Positions 18,417 through 26,992 are shown, counted from the stretch's first letter. The stretch: DNA of 64,000 nt from Buchnera_K aphidicola_B (GCF_039388045.1 NZ_CP135015.1:62001-126000), one strand, 5' to 3'. Numbers and translations: made by a program. The notes: a model not told the origin generated them from the letters alone.

Positions 18417-18489
18417 TACGTCTGAGTGGATTTGAACCACTGTTCTTCATTATGTCATAATGATGCTTTAACCATTAAGCTACAGACGT
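18417..18489 (-). tRNA. valV: tRNA-Val (anticodon GAC)
   Basis: A 73-base cloverleaf on the - strand: acceptor stem ACGTCTG/CAGACGT (7 pairs), D stem GCTT/AAGC, anticodon stem TCATT/AATGA with loop ATGACAT, and T stem AGTGG/CCACT with loop TTCAAAT. U33 is followed by GAC, so the tRNA reads GUC and GUU (valine), and the arm resembles E. coli tRNA-Val(GAC). Discriminator A73 is followed by TAA, so the 3' CCA is not encoded and must be added by a CCA-adding enzyme. It lies 27 bases upstream of tilS on the same strand and may be cotranscribed with it. The symbol is by analogy only. Confidence 0.92.
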
Positions 18490-18606
18490 TTGATTTATTT
18501 TATAAAATAAATATTTAAAATATTTTAATATAATTTATATTATGTCTTAAATTTCTAATAATTAATACAATTTTAATGTTTTTAATGTTTAATGTGAGAA
18601 TTTAAT

Positions 18607-19218
18607 ATGTTTACTGGTATTATTAGTGGTTTGGGTTTAGTTGTAGCTATTGTTCGAAAATTAAATTTTCGTACTTATATAATTAAGTTTCCTGAAAATC
18701 TTTTATATAAATTATATGTAGGTGCTTCTGTTTCAATTAATGGTTGTTGCTTAACTGTAGTAAATTTTTATAATAATTTAGTATATTTTGATGTTGTTTT
18801 CAATACTTTTCTTTGTACTAATTTTAAATTTATTAAAATTAATGAGTTTATTAATCTTGAACGTGCATTGAAATTAGGTGATGAAGTTGGAGGACATTTA
18901 ATTTCTGGTCATGTAATGACGATTGCTATTAAATGTAATATAAAAAAAAATAATAATTTCACACAAGTATGGTTTAAGATAATAAACAAAAAATTTATGA
19001 AATATATATTTTTAAAAAGTTTTATATGTGTAAATGGTGTAAGTTTAACTGTTTCAAAAATTGATAATTATAAATTTTCTGTAAATTTAATACCACAAAC
19101 ATTATTTGATACAAATTTAAGTTTAATTACAATAGGTAGTTATGTAAATATTGAAATAGATATATATACAAAGATGATAATAGATCAAATTAATATTAAT
19201 ACTAAAAACTTATTGTAA
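18607..19218 (+). CDS. ribE: Riboflavin synthase, alpha chain
   Basis: Dismutates two 6,7-dimethyl-8-ribityllumazine molecules to riboflavin (the E. coli gene is called ribC). The 203-residue protein (E. coli 213) contains two lumazine-binding barrels: MFTGIISGLG and SINGCCLTVV in the first, KLGDEVGGHLISGHV at the junction, and CVNGVSLTVSKI with NLIPQTLFDTN in the second. The active-site cysteine region and the SGHV motif are intact. Its product is the substrate of the flavokinase at 39.7 kb. No rnf or nth genes follow it, although these neighbour it in some relatives. Confidence 0.93.
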   Translation: MFTGIISGLGLVVAIVRKLNFRTYIIKFPENLLYKLYVGASVSINGCCLTVVNFYNNLVYFDVVFNTFLCTNFKFIKINEFINLERALKLGDEVGGHLISGHVMTIAIKCNIKKNNNFTQVWFKIINKKFMKYIFLKSFICVNGVSLTVSKIDNYKFSVNLIPQTLFDTNLSLITIGSYVNIEIDIYTKMIIDQININTKNLL

Positions 19219-19308
19219 TTTTATTTTAAGATTTATTTATGACTTTAAAAATTTAATATTTATTATATATTTTTAATTAATATATTTTTAAAATAAATTT
19301 GGAATTAT

Positions 19309-20586
19309 ATGTATATTTGTAAATTAATGAATGAATTGAGGTTCCGCGGTTATATATATCAAATGACTGATCAAAAATTAATATTAAAATATTTTTCGAA
19401 TAAATCTAATTCTTTATATTGCGGTTTTGATCCTACTGCTGATAGTTTACATGTTGGGCATATTTTACCATTATTTTGTTTAAGAATATTTAAATTTTAT
19501 GGACATACGCCTTTTATTATCGTCGGTGGAGCAACTAGCTTAATTGGAGATCCAAGTTTTAAAAATAGTTTTAGAGAACATTACTCTTTATTTGATATTA
19601 AATTAAGAGTATTAAAAATTACTAAACAAATTAATCTTTTCTTACATTCTAATATTAAAAATTCATATTTTATATTAAATAATTATAAATGGTTTAAAAA
19701 GATAAATGTTATAGATTTTTTTAAAAAAATTGGAATATATTTTTCTATAAGTAGTATGATTAATAAGGATTCCATAAAAAAAAGAATTTATCGTAAAAAG
19801 CAAGGAATATTATATAGTGAATTTTCTTATAATTTATTACAATCATATGATTTTGCATATTTATATAAAAAATATAATGTTTTATTACAAATTGGTGGTT
19901 CAGATCAATGGGGTAATATAACTTCTGGTATTGATTTAACACGTAAATTATATAAATCAAATGTATGTGGAATGACTTTACCTTTATTAATACAATCTAA
20001 TGGTTTAAAATTTGGAAAATCGGAAAAAAATACTATATGGTTAGATTCTAAACGCACTAGTCCGTATAAATTTTTTCAATTTTGGTTAAATATTGACGAT
20101 AGAGATGTTATACAATTCTTAAAATTTTTTAGTACGTTTTCTTTATCTAATATTATGAAAATAGAAGAAAAATTTTTTTGTAAAAAAATACATCCTATTT
20201 ATTTAAAGTATATTATTGCTTGTTCATTAACGCATTTTATTCATGGTTTGGATAAATTATATTCTGTTAAACGTATTACCTCTGTTTTATTTGGAGGAAA
20301 TATAGATATAATTACATTATATGATTTTCAACAATTAGAAAAAGATGGTATACCATTTTTAAATATATATGATATATTGGATTTAGAGACTGTTTTAGTA
20401 TTATCTTCTTTTGCACCATCTAAAACACAAGCACGTAAAATGATTGCTTCAAATGCTATTTCTATTAATCAAAAAAAAATAGATGTTAAGTATATATTTA
20501 AAAAATCCGATAAATTATATAAAAAATATACGTTATTATCTAAAGGAAAAAAGAATCATTTATTATTAATATGGAATTTTTATTAA
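19309..20586 (+). CDS. tyrS: Tyrosyl-tRNA synthetase
   Basis: Class Ic synthetase. The 425-residue protein (E. coli 424) has YCGFDPTADSLHVGH near residue 38 (HIGH-type), GGATSLIGDPS near 74, the tyrosine/tRNA-binding GGSDQWGNITSGIDL near 200, KFGKSEKN (KMSKS-type) near 236 and a C-terminal S4 RNA-binding domain from about 360 (QARKMIASNAISIN). GGAAT at 19301-19305 precedes ATG 19309. It converges with sufA, whose stop lies nine bases further. Confidence 0.95.
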   Translation: MYICKLMNELRFRGYIYQMTDQKLILKYFSNKSNSLYCGFDPTADSLHVGHILPLFCLRIFKFYGHTPFIIVGGATSLIGDPSFKNSFREHYSLFDIKLRVLKITKQINLFLHSNIKNSYFILNNYKWFKKINVIDFFKKIGIYFSISSMINKDSIKKRIYRKKQGILYSEFSYNLLQSYDFAYLYKKYNVLLQIGGSDQWGNITSGIDLTRKLYKSNVCGMTLPLLIQSNGLKFGKSEKNTIWLDSKRTSPYKFFQFWLNIDDRDVIQFLKFFSTFSLSNIMKIEEKFFCKKIHPIYLKYIIACSLTHFIHGLDKLYSVKRITSVLFGGNIDIITLYDFQQLEKDGIPFLNIYDILDLETVLVLSSFAPSKTQARKMIASNAISINQKKIDVKYIFKKSDKLYKKYTLLSKGKKNHLLLIWNFY

Positions 20587-20594
20587 TAAAATTA

Positions 20595-20942
20595 TTATAT
20601 TTGAAAACTTTCACCACATCCACATGTATTTTTTTTACTTTCATGTGTAAAAATAAAAGTTTTATTTAGTCCTTTTTTAATAAAATCTATTTTTAAACCT
20701 TCTATATATTTTTTTTGTTTCTTTTTAATAAAGAATTTTATATTTTTAGATTTTATTAAATATTCTTTTTTTTTAATTTCTTTTATTTTTTTAAATTTTA
20801 AATCATATTTATATCCAGCGCATCCTGTTTTTTTAATGTTAATTATTATCCCTATAATATTTTTATTTTTTATTAAAAGTTTATTAATTTGTTTAAAAGC
20901 ATTTTTTGTTAGTTTTATTTTATTTTTTTTTAATATACACAT
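20595..20942 (-). CDS. sufA: A-type iron-sulfur carrier protein, SufA-like
   Basis: 115-residue HesB/IscA-family protein. The three conserved cysteines are present in KKTGCAGYKYDL near residue 37 and in the C-terminal NTCGCGESFQI. The TGCAG and CGCGESF context and the preceding GLNKTFIF resemble SufA more than IscA or ErpA, so I prefer sufA; ErpA cannot be excluded by eye. These proteins accept Fe-S clusters from the assembly scaffold and pass them to apoproteins, such as the many Fe-S subunits of complex I encoded here. The sequence is strongly lysine-enriched. No other suf gene is in the window. Confidence 0.82.
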   Translation of the reverse strand: MCILKKNKIKLTKNAFKQINKLLIKNKNIIGIIINIKKTGCAGYKYDLKFKKIKEIKKKEYLIKSKNIKFFIKKKQKKYIEGLKIDFIKKGLNKTFIFTHESKKNTCGCGESFQI

Positions 20943-21620
20943 ATTTTAAAAATTTTATACAATTTTATTATTATAATATTATTTTTTATATTATATATCA
21001 ATATAAATTTAATTTAAAATATATTTTATATTTAACATGTTTTTAGTTTTTATTATCATTTATTTGTAACAATTTTACTTTGAAATAATATTTTTATTAG
21101 TGATGTTAATATTTTAAAATTATAAAATATATTTATAATACTTACATATTTTATATTATTTTGATTTAAATTTTTAATAAAATTATAATTTTATATAAAT
21201 TTGAATTTATTTCACTACTTTAAAAATTAATTTATGTATTTTAAAATATTTTTAAATCTTATTTTTTAGATTACAATTATTTATTAATTAAATAATATAT
21301 ATTCAGGTTATTTTTAAATTTTATTATTTGAAATTTTTTTTTTGTTTTAATATTTATATTAATTTTAATTAATATTATTTTTTTATTAATTTTTAAATTT
21401 TTATATTCACAATATATTAAATTTTTCAATTAATCTAATAATTTTTTAATTCAATTAAATATTTTTTCTTTTTTAGTTTAATAATTTTTTAGAATTTTTA
21501 TTGAATAATTTATATACTTAAAATATTTTTTTTAAAGAAATTAATTTTTAAGTTTGTTAATTTTTATATTATACCGATTATTTTATTATTTTACAGTTAT
21601 AAAATTATTTAGAGAATATA
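20943..21620. other. Long AT-rich spacer between sufA and aroH, no gene seen
   Basis: 678 bases between divergent sufA and aroH, the longest gene-free stretch here. It is nearly all A and T, with frequent stops in every frame. I recognise no RNA gene and no protein remnant. It must contain the promoters of both flanking genes, but no site is clear enough to mark in such a biased background. In E. coli and some Buchnera the membrane gene ydiK lies in this neighbourhood, so a decayed gene is possible. Confidence 0.5.
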
Positions 21621-22667
21621 ATGAAAAAAACTGATGAGTTACGTACTGTACGGATAGATCCTTTGATTACACCAGCAAATTTAGCTAAGTGTTACACACT
21701 TACTTCTGATATTATGGATAATGTTATTCAAACTAGAAAAAATATTGCTAATATAATGAATGGACAAGATAAACGTTTATTAGTAGTAATTGGTCCTTGT
21801 TCAGTACATGATCCTGTTGCTGCAATTGAATATGCTAAAAGATTAATTGAATTAAGAACAAAACATTATTCAAGATTAGAAATAGTTATGCGTACGTATT
21901 TCGAAAAACCTCGTACTGTAGTTGGTTGGAAAGGATTGATATCTGATCCAGATCTAGATGGAACTTTTAGAGTAAATCATGGTTTATCTATAGCGCGTAA
22001 ATTATTATTAGATATTAATATGTTAGGTTTACCTGCTGCTACAGAATTTTTAGATATGGTTATTGGACAGTTCATAGCTGATTTAATAAGTTGGGGTGCT
22101 ATAGGTGCAAGAACTACAGAAAGTCAAATTCATCGTGAGATGGCTTCTGCTCTTTCTTGTCCTGTTGGTTTTAAAAATGGAACTGATGGTAATATAAATA
22201 TTGCTATTGATGCTATTAGAGCAACACGTGCAAGACATTTATTTTTAGCTCCAGATAAACATGGTCAAATGACTATAAATCATACTAGTGGCAACCCTTT
22301 TGGTCATGTTATTATGCGTGGTGGTAAAAAACCTAATTATAAGGCTAAAGATATAAATTCTGCAATAAAATTATTAAGTGCATTTAAATTACCAGAATAT
22401 TTAATGGTTGATTTTAGTCATGGTAATTCATTAAAACAACATAAAAATCAATTTAAAGTAGCTGAATCTATTATTGAACAAATTATTCAAGGCTCTAAAA
22501 ATATTTTTGGTGTTATGATAGAAAGTTTTCTTGAGGAAGGTTCACAAGATATTAATAATAAAGATTGTTTAATTTATGGAAAATCTATTACTGATGCATG
22601 TTTAAGTTGGGAAGATAGTGTGCAAATAATTAATGATTTATCAAAAGCAGTTGCATCTCGTTTTTAA
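21621..22667 (+). CDS. aroH: 3-deoxy-7-phosphoheptulonate synthase (AroH type)
   Basis: DAHP synthase condenses phosphoenolpyruvate and erythrose-4-phosphate, the entry to the shikimate pathway. The 348 residues (as in E. coli AroH) align without gaps. MRTYFEKPRTVVGWKGL near 93, GPCSVHD near 56, the SWGAIGARTTESQIHREMAS block near 155, GGKKPNY and VDFSHGNS are almost unchanged. The TDELRTVRI start and overall match favour AroH (tryptophan-sensitive in E. coli) over AroF or AroG. Its conservation is strikingly high for this genome, suggesting strong selection for aromatic amino acid supply. AGAGA lies just upstream of the start. Confidence 0.95.
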   Translation: MKKTDELRTVRIDPLITPANLAKCYTLTSDIMDNVIQTRKNIANIMNGQDKRLLVVIGPCSVHDPVAAIEYAKRLIELRTKHYSRLEIVMRTYFEKPRTVVGWKGLISDPDLDGTFRVNHGLSIARKLLLDINMLGLPAATEFLDMVIGQFIADLISWGAIGARTTESQIHREMASALSCPVGFKNGTDGNINIAIDAIRATRARHLFLAPDKHGQMTINHTSGNPFGHVIMRGGKKPNYKAKDINSAIKLLSAFKLPEYLMVDFSHGNSLKQHKNQFKVAESIIEQIIQGSKNIFGVMIESFLEEGSQDINNKDCLIYGKSITDACLSWEDSVQIINDLSKAVASRF

Positions 22668-22676
22668 TTTATATGG

Positions 22677-22710
22677 TGTCAGTCTACAATGATTGACATT
22701 CATGTTTTTT
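22677..22710 (+). terminator. Hairpin terminator after aroH
   Basis: TGTCAGTC at 22677-22684 pairs with GATTGACA at 22691-22698 (eight pairs, one G-U) around a six-base loop. A T-rich stretch with six consecutive T follows at 22704-22710. It sits ten bases after the aroH stop and separates aroH from the thrS operon. Confidence 0.7.
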
Positions 22711-22805
22711 GTTTATTACTATTTTGTTATTTTATATTGCAAATTATATAAATCAAATTTATATTTTAACTAGTATGAATTAAAATTGTAATTAAGGTGT
22801 TTATT

Positions 22806-24734
22806 ATGCCTACTATAACGTTTTTAAATGGTGAAAAAAAATTTTATCATGAAAATGTAACTGTGCTGAATATAGCTCAAGATATTAAATATAGTTTTAA
22901 AAAAATATGTGTTGGGGCTTATATCAATGGTTTATTAGTTGATTCAAATACTATTGTAGAAAATGATTCTATTGTGTCTATTTTAACAATACATGATTTT
23001 GAAGCTTTCAATATTTTTAAGAATACTTTTATACATCTTTTAGGTTATGCAATTACATTGTGTTTCCCGCAAGCAAAATTACTTCATAGCGGAATAACAA
23101 ATAGTGGATTTTATTATGATATAGATAATTTCTTCTCCGTGAATAAAAATGATATTAAAAATTTGCAAAATTGCATGCATGCATTAATTAAAAAAAAATA
23201 TAATATTTCTAAAATTACAATATCATATTCAGTTTTAAAAAAAATTTTAGTTCATTGTAAAAATAAATATAAAATAATGTCTATTATTAAGAAGTTTTCT
23301 AATATTAAAAAGTATAATTTATATTTTCATGAAGAACATTTTGATTTTTTTTTAAATCCTCAAGTTAGAAATATTTCTATGTGTAAGTATTTTATATTAG
23401 ATAAGGTGTCAAGTATACATTGTAAAGTTGGTGAAGTTGGTAAAATTGCACAAAGGATTCATGGTGTAGGATATTTAAATAAAAAAGATTTTAATTCTCA
23501 TTTAAAAAATGTTGCTGAATTAAAAAAAAGAGATCATAGAGAAATAGGAAAAAAATTAAATTTATATCATATACAAGATGATTCTCCAGGTATGATATTT
23601 TGGCATGAAAATGGTTTAATAATTTATAAATCTTTAGAAAATTTTATTCGCGGTAAATTAAAAAAATATTTGTATATTGAAGTTAAAACTCCTATTTTAA
23701 TGAATCGATCCATTTGGGAACGTACTGGTCATTGGGATAATTACAAGGATTCTTTATTTTCTTTAAAATTAGATAACAAAAATTATTGTATTAAGCCTAT
23801 GAATTGTCCAGGGCATATTGAAATATTTAAAAAAGGTTTAAAATCTTATAGAGATTTACCTATTCGTATGGCTGAATTTGGTTATTGTCATAGAAACGAA
23901 TCTTCTGGTTCTTTACATGGTTTATTGCGTGTACGTAGTTTTACACAAGATGATGCACATATTTTTTGTACCAAAAGGCATATAAAAAAAGAAATTAATA
24001 ATTGTATTAAAATGATTTATGAAATTTATAATGTGTTTGGTTTTTCAAATATACAAATTGATTTTTCTACACGTCCGGAAAATCGTATTGGTGACGATAG
24101 TATTTGGGATTGTGCAGAAAAAGATTTAGAAACAGTGCTTGCTGATAATAACTTAATGTTTAATTATAAAAAAGGAGAAGGTGCTTTTTACGGGCCTAAA
24201 ATAGAATTTATATTGAAAGATTCATTGAATCGTAAATGGCAGTGTGGAACTATACAATTAGATTTTTACTTATCTTCACGTTTAGATATATTTTATATTG
24301 ATAAAAATAATAAAAAAAAATGTCCCATTATAATACATAGGGCAATTTTAGGTTCTATAGAACGGTTTATAGGTATATTAATTGAAGAATATGTAGGAAA
24401 TTTACCAACTTGGTTGGCTCCGATACAAATAATTATATTAAGTGTAAATAATAAACATGATCATTATGTTAGAAAAATTTTTAAAAAATTTTATATTGTT
24501 GGTTTAAGAATACAAATGAATTTAAAGTGTGATTCAGTTAGTTTAAAAGTTAGAGAAGCTATTCTTCAAAAAATACCTTATATTATGATTTGTGGAGATC
24601 AAGAAGTTCAAAATAACTCTATTAGTGTACGTAATAGATTAGGTAAAAAATTTATTTTAACAGATATAAATAATTTTATAACTCGTTTAAAAAAATTAAT
24701 TTCGATTTGTAGTTTTAATTTATTGGAGGAATAA
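22806..24734 (+). CDS. thrS: Threonyl-tRNA synthetase with degenerate editing site
   Basis: Class II synthetase of 642 residues, the E. coli length, when started at ATG 22806 (MPTITFLNG; AAGGTG upstream). Catalytic zinc ligands are kept in MNCPGH near 334, the QDDAH segment near 385 and MIHRAILGS near 510, and the C-terminal anticodon-binding domain is complete. The N2 editing domain aligns without gaps, but its key residues are changed: His73 is Asn, Cys182 is Phe and His186 is Gln; His77 and Asp180 remain. Removal of mischarged Ser-tRNA-Thr is therefore probably lost. First gene of thrS-infC-rpmI-rplT. Confidence 0.96.
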   Translation: MPTITFLNGEKKFYHENVTVLNIAQDIKYSFKKICVGAYINGLLVDSNTIVENDSIVSILTIHDFEAFNIFKNTFIHLLGYAITLCFPQAKLLHSGITNSGFYYDIDNFFSVNKNDIKNLQNCMHALIKKKYNISKITISYSVLKKILVHCKNKYKIMSIIKKFSNIKKYNLYFHEEHFDFFLNPQVRNISMCKYFILDKVSSIHCKVGEVGKIAQRIHGVGYLNKKDFNSHLKNVAELKKRDHREIGKKLNLYHIQDDSPGMIFWHENGLIIYKSLENFIRGKLKKYLYIEVKTPILMNRSIWERTGHWDNYKDSLFSLKLDNKNYCIKPMNCPGHIEIFKKGLKSYRDLPIRMAEFGYCHRNESSGSLHGLLRVRSFTQDDAHIFCTKRHIKKEINNCIKMIYEIYNVFGFSNIQIDFSTRPENRIGDDSIWDCAEKDLETVLADNNLMFNYKKGEGAFYGPKIEFILKDSLNRKWQCGTIQLDFYLSSRLDIFYIDKNNKKKCPIIIHRAILGSIERFIGILIEEYVGNLPTWLAPIQIIILSVNNKHDHYVRKIFKKFYIVGLRIQMNLKCDSVSLKVREAILQKIPYIMICGDQEVQNNSISVRNRLGKKFILTDINNFITRLKKLISICSFNLLEE

Positions 24735-24740
24735 AGTATT
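24725..24740 (+). promoter_or_regulatory. infC ribosome-binding site with AUU start
   Basis: GGAGG at 24726-24730 lies inside the end of thrS, seven bases before the ATT codon at 24738-24740. In E. coli infC also starts with AUU, and IF3 represses its own translation by rejecting this codon. The position, the following residues KG and the total length of 179 residues agree with this start; the first ATG in frame is at 24939, 67 codons later. Confidence 0.85.
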
Positions 24741-25277
24741 AAAGGTATAAAAAAAAATAAGGTTATTAGAAAAAATCGTATTAATAATGAAATTCAATCT
24801 CAAACAGTACGTTTAACAGGTGTTCAAGGTGAAAAACTTGGTATTGTTACTTTACAAGATGCTTTAGATAAATCTTTTTATGCTGGTTTAGATTTAGTAG
24901 AAATTAGTCCTAATGCTGAGCCACCTGTATGTAAAATTATGGATTATGGTAAATTTTTATATAAAAAGAATAAATTATTAAAAGAGCAAAAAAAAAAACA
25001 AAAAATTATTCAAATTAAAGAAATTAAATTCCGACCAAGTACAGAAAAAGGTGATTATCAAATTAAATTACGTAATATAAAAAGATTTTTAATAGATGGT
25101 AATAAAGTGAAAATTACTTTACGTTTTCGAGGTAGAGAAATGGCGCATCAAAATATTGGCATACAAGTTTTAAAAAAGATTCAGAATGATCTTTTAGATA
25201 TTGCTATTGTCGATTTTTTTCCTTCTAAAATAGAAGGCCGCCAAATGATTATGATTTTATCATCTAAAAAAAAATAA
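24738..25277 (+). CDS. infC: Translation initiation factor IF-3
   Basis: IF3 binds the 30S subunit, keeps it from joining 50S and checks the initiator tRNA and start codon. Reading from ATT 24738 gives 179 residues (E. coli 180) with the N-terminal domain NRINNEIQSQTVRLTGVQGEKLGI-like region intact, then GLDLVEISPNAEPPVCKIMDYGKF, and the C-terminal 30S-binding domain EIKFRPSTEKGDYQIK...FRGREMAH. An ATG-only reading would start at 24939 and lose the N-terminal domain. The gene begins three bases after the thrS stop. Confidence 0.95.
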   Translation: MKGIKKNKVIRKNRINNEIQSQTVRLTGVQGEKLGIVTLQDALDKSFYAGLDLVEISPNAEPPVCKIMDYGKFLYKKNKLLKEQKKKQKIIQIKEIKFRPSTEKGDYQIKLRNIKRFLIDGNKVKITLRFRGREMAHQNIGIQVLKKIQNDLLDIAIVDFFPSKIEGRQMIMILSSKKK

Positions 25278-25321
25278 TTTTTTATATTATTTCAATTACA
25301 GAATTTATTTAGGAAATTATT

Positions 25322-25519
25322 ATGCCTAAAATTAAAACTTTACGTAGTGCATCAAAACGTTTTAGAAAAAATGCTTCGGGTATGTTTAAAAGAAAAAAAA
25401 CAAATTTACGTCATCTTTTAACAAAAAAAACAACATCTTATAAAAGGAATATTCGCAAAAAGGTTATTATATCACGTTCAGATTTATCTAAAGTTATGTC
25501 TTTTTTACCATATTTATAA
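25322..25519 (+). CDS. rpmI: 50S ribosomal protein L35
   Basis: 65 residues, as in E. coli. MPKIKTLRSASKRFRKNASGMFKRKK is the typical L35 start (given here in family terms: PKIKT, RFR, then a lysine/arginine-rich body) with the C-terminal VMSFLPYL. It is located 44 bases after infC and 16 bases before rplT in the conserved infC-rpmI-rplT order. AGGAAA precedes the start. In E. coli L20 represses this operon by binding the rpmI leader; I cannot confirm such a structure here. Confidence 0.96.
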   Translation: MPKIKTLRSASKRFRKNASGMFKRKKTNLRHLLTKKTTSYKRNIRKKVIISRSDLSKVMSFLPYL

Positions 25520-25535
25520 TTTTTAAGGAGATTAT

Positions 25536-25889
25536 ATGACTCGTGTAAAACGAGGTGTAGTAGCTCACGCTAAACATAAAAAAATTTTGAAACAAGCTAA
25601 AGGTTATTATGGAGCGCGTTCAAGAGTATATAGAGTGGCATATCAAGCAGTAATAAGAGCTGGTCAATATGCTTACAGAGATAGAAGACAAAAAAAAAGA
25701 AAATTTAGACAATTATGGATAACTAGGATTAATGCAGCGGTAAGAGAACATTGTTTATCTTATAGTACTTTTATTTATGGTTTAAAAAAAGCAAATGTTC
25801 ATCTTGATCGTAAAATATTATCTGATATAGCTATATTTGATGTTTTTTCATTTACTAAATTAGTACAATTAGCAAAAAAATTTTTGTAA
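25536..25889 (+). CDS. rplT: 50S ribosomal protein L20
   Basis: 117 residues (E. coli 118). The basic N-terminal extension TRVKRGVVAHAKHKK and the KGYYGARSRVYRVA segment are the L20 signature; the C-terminal globular domain with LDRKILSDIAI is intact. L20 is an early 23S rRNA assembly protein and, in E. coli, the autorepressor of rpmI-rplT. AAGGAG at 25522-25527 precedes ATG 25536. It is followed by a hairpin pair before pheS. Confidence 0.97.
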   Translation: MTRVKRGVVAHAKHKKILKQAKGYYGARSRVYRVAYQAVIRAGQYAYRDRRQKKRKFRQLWITRINAAVREHCLSYSTFIYGLKKANVHLDRKILSDIAIFDVFSFTKLVQLAKKFL

Positions 25890-25906
25890 TATATTATTAT
25901 ATTAGC

Positions 25907-25962
25907 GGGAGTAGCCAATCTCCCCTTCTTTTTTTAGGTTTATGTTTTTAGTAAGGGGTTTT
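25907..25962 (+). promoter_or_regulatory. Alternative hairpins between rplT and pheS (possible terminator or attenuator)
   Basis: GGGAG at 25907-25911 can pair with CTCCC at 25920-25924. Alternatively CCCCTT at 25922-25927 can pair with AAGGGG at 25953-25958, which is followed directly by four T. The two helices share bases and exclude each other. A short frame from ATG 25942 (MFLVRGFP, stop TAG at 25966) lies across the second. In E. coli the pheST operon has a Phe-coding leader (pheM) and an attenuator at this place. The pairing is visible; regulation is an inference, and a simple terminator of rplT remains possible. Confidence 0.5.
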
Positions 25963-26008
25963 CCATAGATATTAAAATATTAATTTTAAAATTATTAATG
26001 AGATAATT

Positions 26009-26992
26009 ATGTTTAATTTATTAAAATTAATTAACGATATTAAGTTGCAAGTTAATTATGCTAAAAAAATAGATACATTGAATAACTTGAGAAATAAATA
26101 TATTAGTAAAAATGGTGTTTTAACAAAAAAAATAAATAAATTATTATCATATAATATTTTTTATAAAAAAAAATATGGTTTTTTTTTACAAAATTGTAAA
26201 TTTAATATAATAAAAAAAATTTTATTTAAAAAAAAAAAAATTAATGAATATTTTAAAAATAAAAAAATACTTTCAGAAATTTTTGATTATAGTTTACCTG
26301 GTCGTTGTTTAAAATTTGGATCTTTGCATCCAATAAGCTCAACAATATGTGAAATAGAAAATTTTTTTGAAAATATTGGTTTTCAGGTTTTTTATGGTCC
26401 AGAGATAGAAGATGTATATCATAATTTTGATTCTTTAAATATTTTTTCAGATCATCCTGCTAGAGATATGCATGATACTTTTTGGTTGGATAAAAAAGCG
26501 TTACTACGTACGCAAACTTCTAGTATGCAAGTACGTATTATGCAACAATTAAAACCTCCTGTACGTTTATTATTTCCAGGTAAAGTTTTTCGTAAAGATT
26601 TAGATTCAACACATACACCAATGTTTCATCAAATAGAAGGTCTTATTATTGACAAAAATATTAATTTCTCTAATTTAAAATGGATTTTAGAAGAATTTTT
26701 GAATTTTTTTTTCGATAAAAAAGTACATTTAAGATTTAGGACTTCATATTTTCCTTTTACTGTCCCTTCTGCAGAAGTGGATATTAAAAAAAAAAATAGT
26801 AATTGGTTGGAAATATTAGGTTGCGGTATGGTTCATCCAAAGGTTTTACAGAATATGAATGTAAATACTAAAATGTTTAAAGGTTGTGCATTTGGCATTG
26901 GAGTTGAAAGAATAATATTATTAAGACATGATATATTAGATATACGAACATTTTTTGAAAATGATTTACGTTTTTTAAGTTTATTTAAGTAA
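26009..26992 (+). CDS. pheS: Phenylalanyl-tRNA synthetase, alpha subunit
   Basis: Catalytic subunit of the alpha2-beta2 class II PheRS; 327 residues, as in E. coli. The N-terminal coiled-coil (residues 1-90) is lysine/asparagine-rich. The catalytic domain has HPISSTICEIENFFE near 109, FDSLNIFSDHPARDMHDTFW near 150, the motif-2 FRKDLDSTHTPMFHQIEG near 200, and motif 3 GCAFGIGVERIILLRHDI near 296. A 13-A tract (26228-26240) in the N-terminal part keeps the frame as given. It is followed by pheT after 14 bases with AAGGTG as ribosome-binding site. Confidence 0.97.
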   Translation: MFNLLKLINDIKLQVNYAKKIDTLNNLRNKYISKNGVLTKKINKLLSYNIFYKKKYGFFLQNCKFNIIKKILFKKKKINEYFKNKKILSEIFDYSLPGRCLKFGSLHPISSTICEIENFFENIGFQVFYGPEIEDVYHNFDSLNIFSDHPARDMHDTFWLDKKALLRTQTSSMQVRIMQQLKPPVRLLFPGKVFRKDLDSTHTPMFHQIEGLIIDKNINFSNLKWILEEFLNFFFDKKVHLRFRTSYFPFTVPSAEVDIKKKNSNWLEILGCGMVHPKVLQNMNVNTKMFKGCAFGIGVERIILLRHDILDIRTFFENDLRFLSLFK

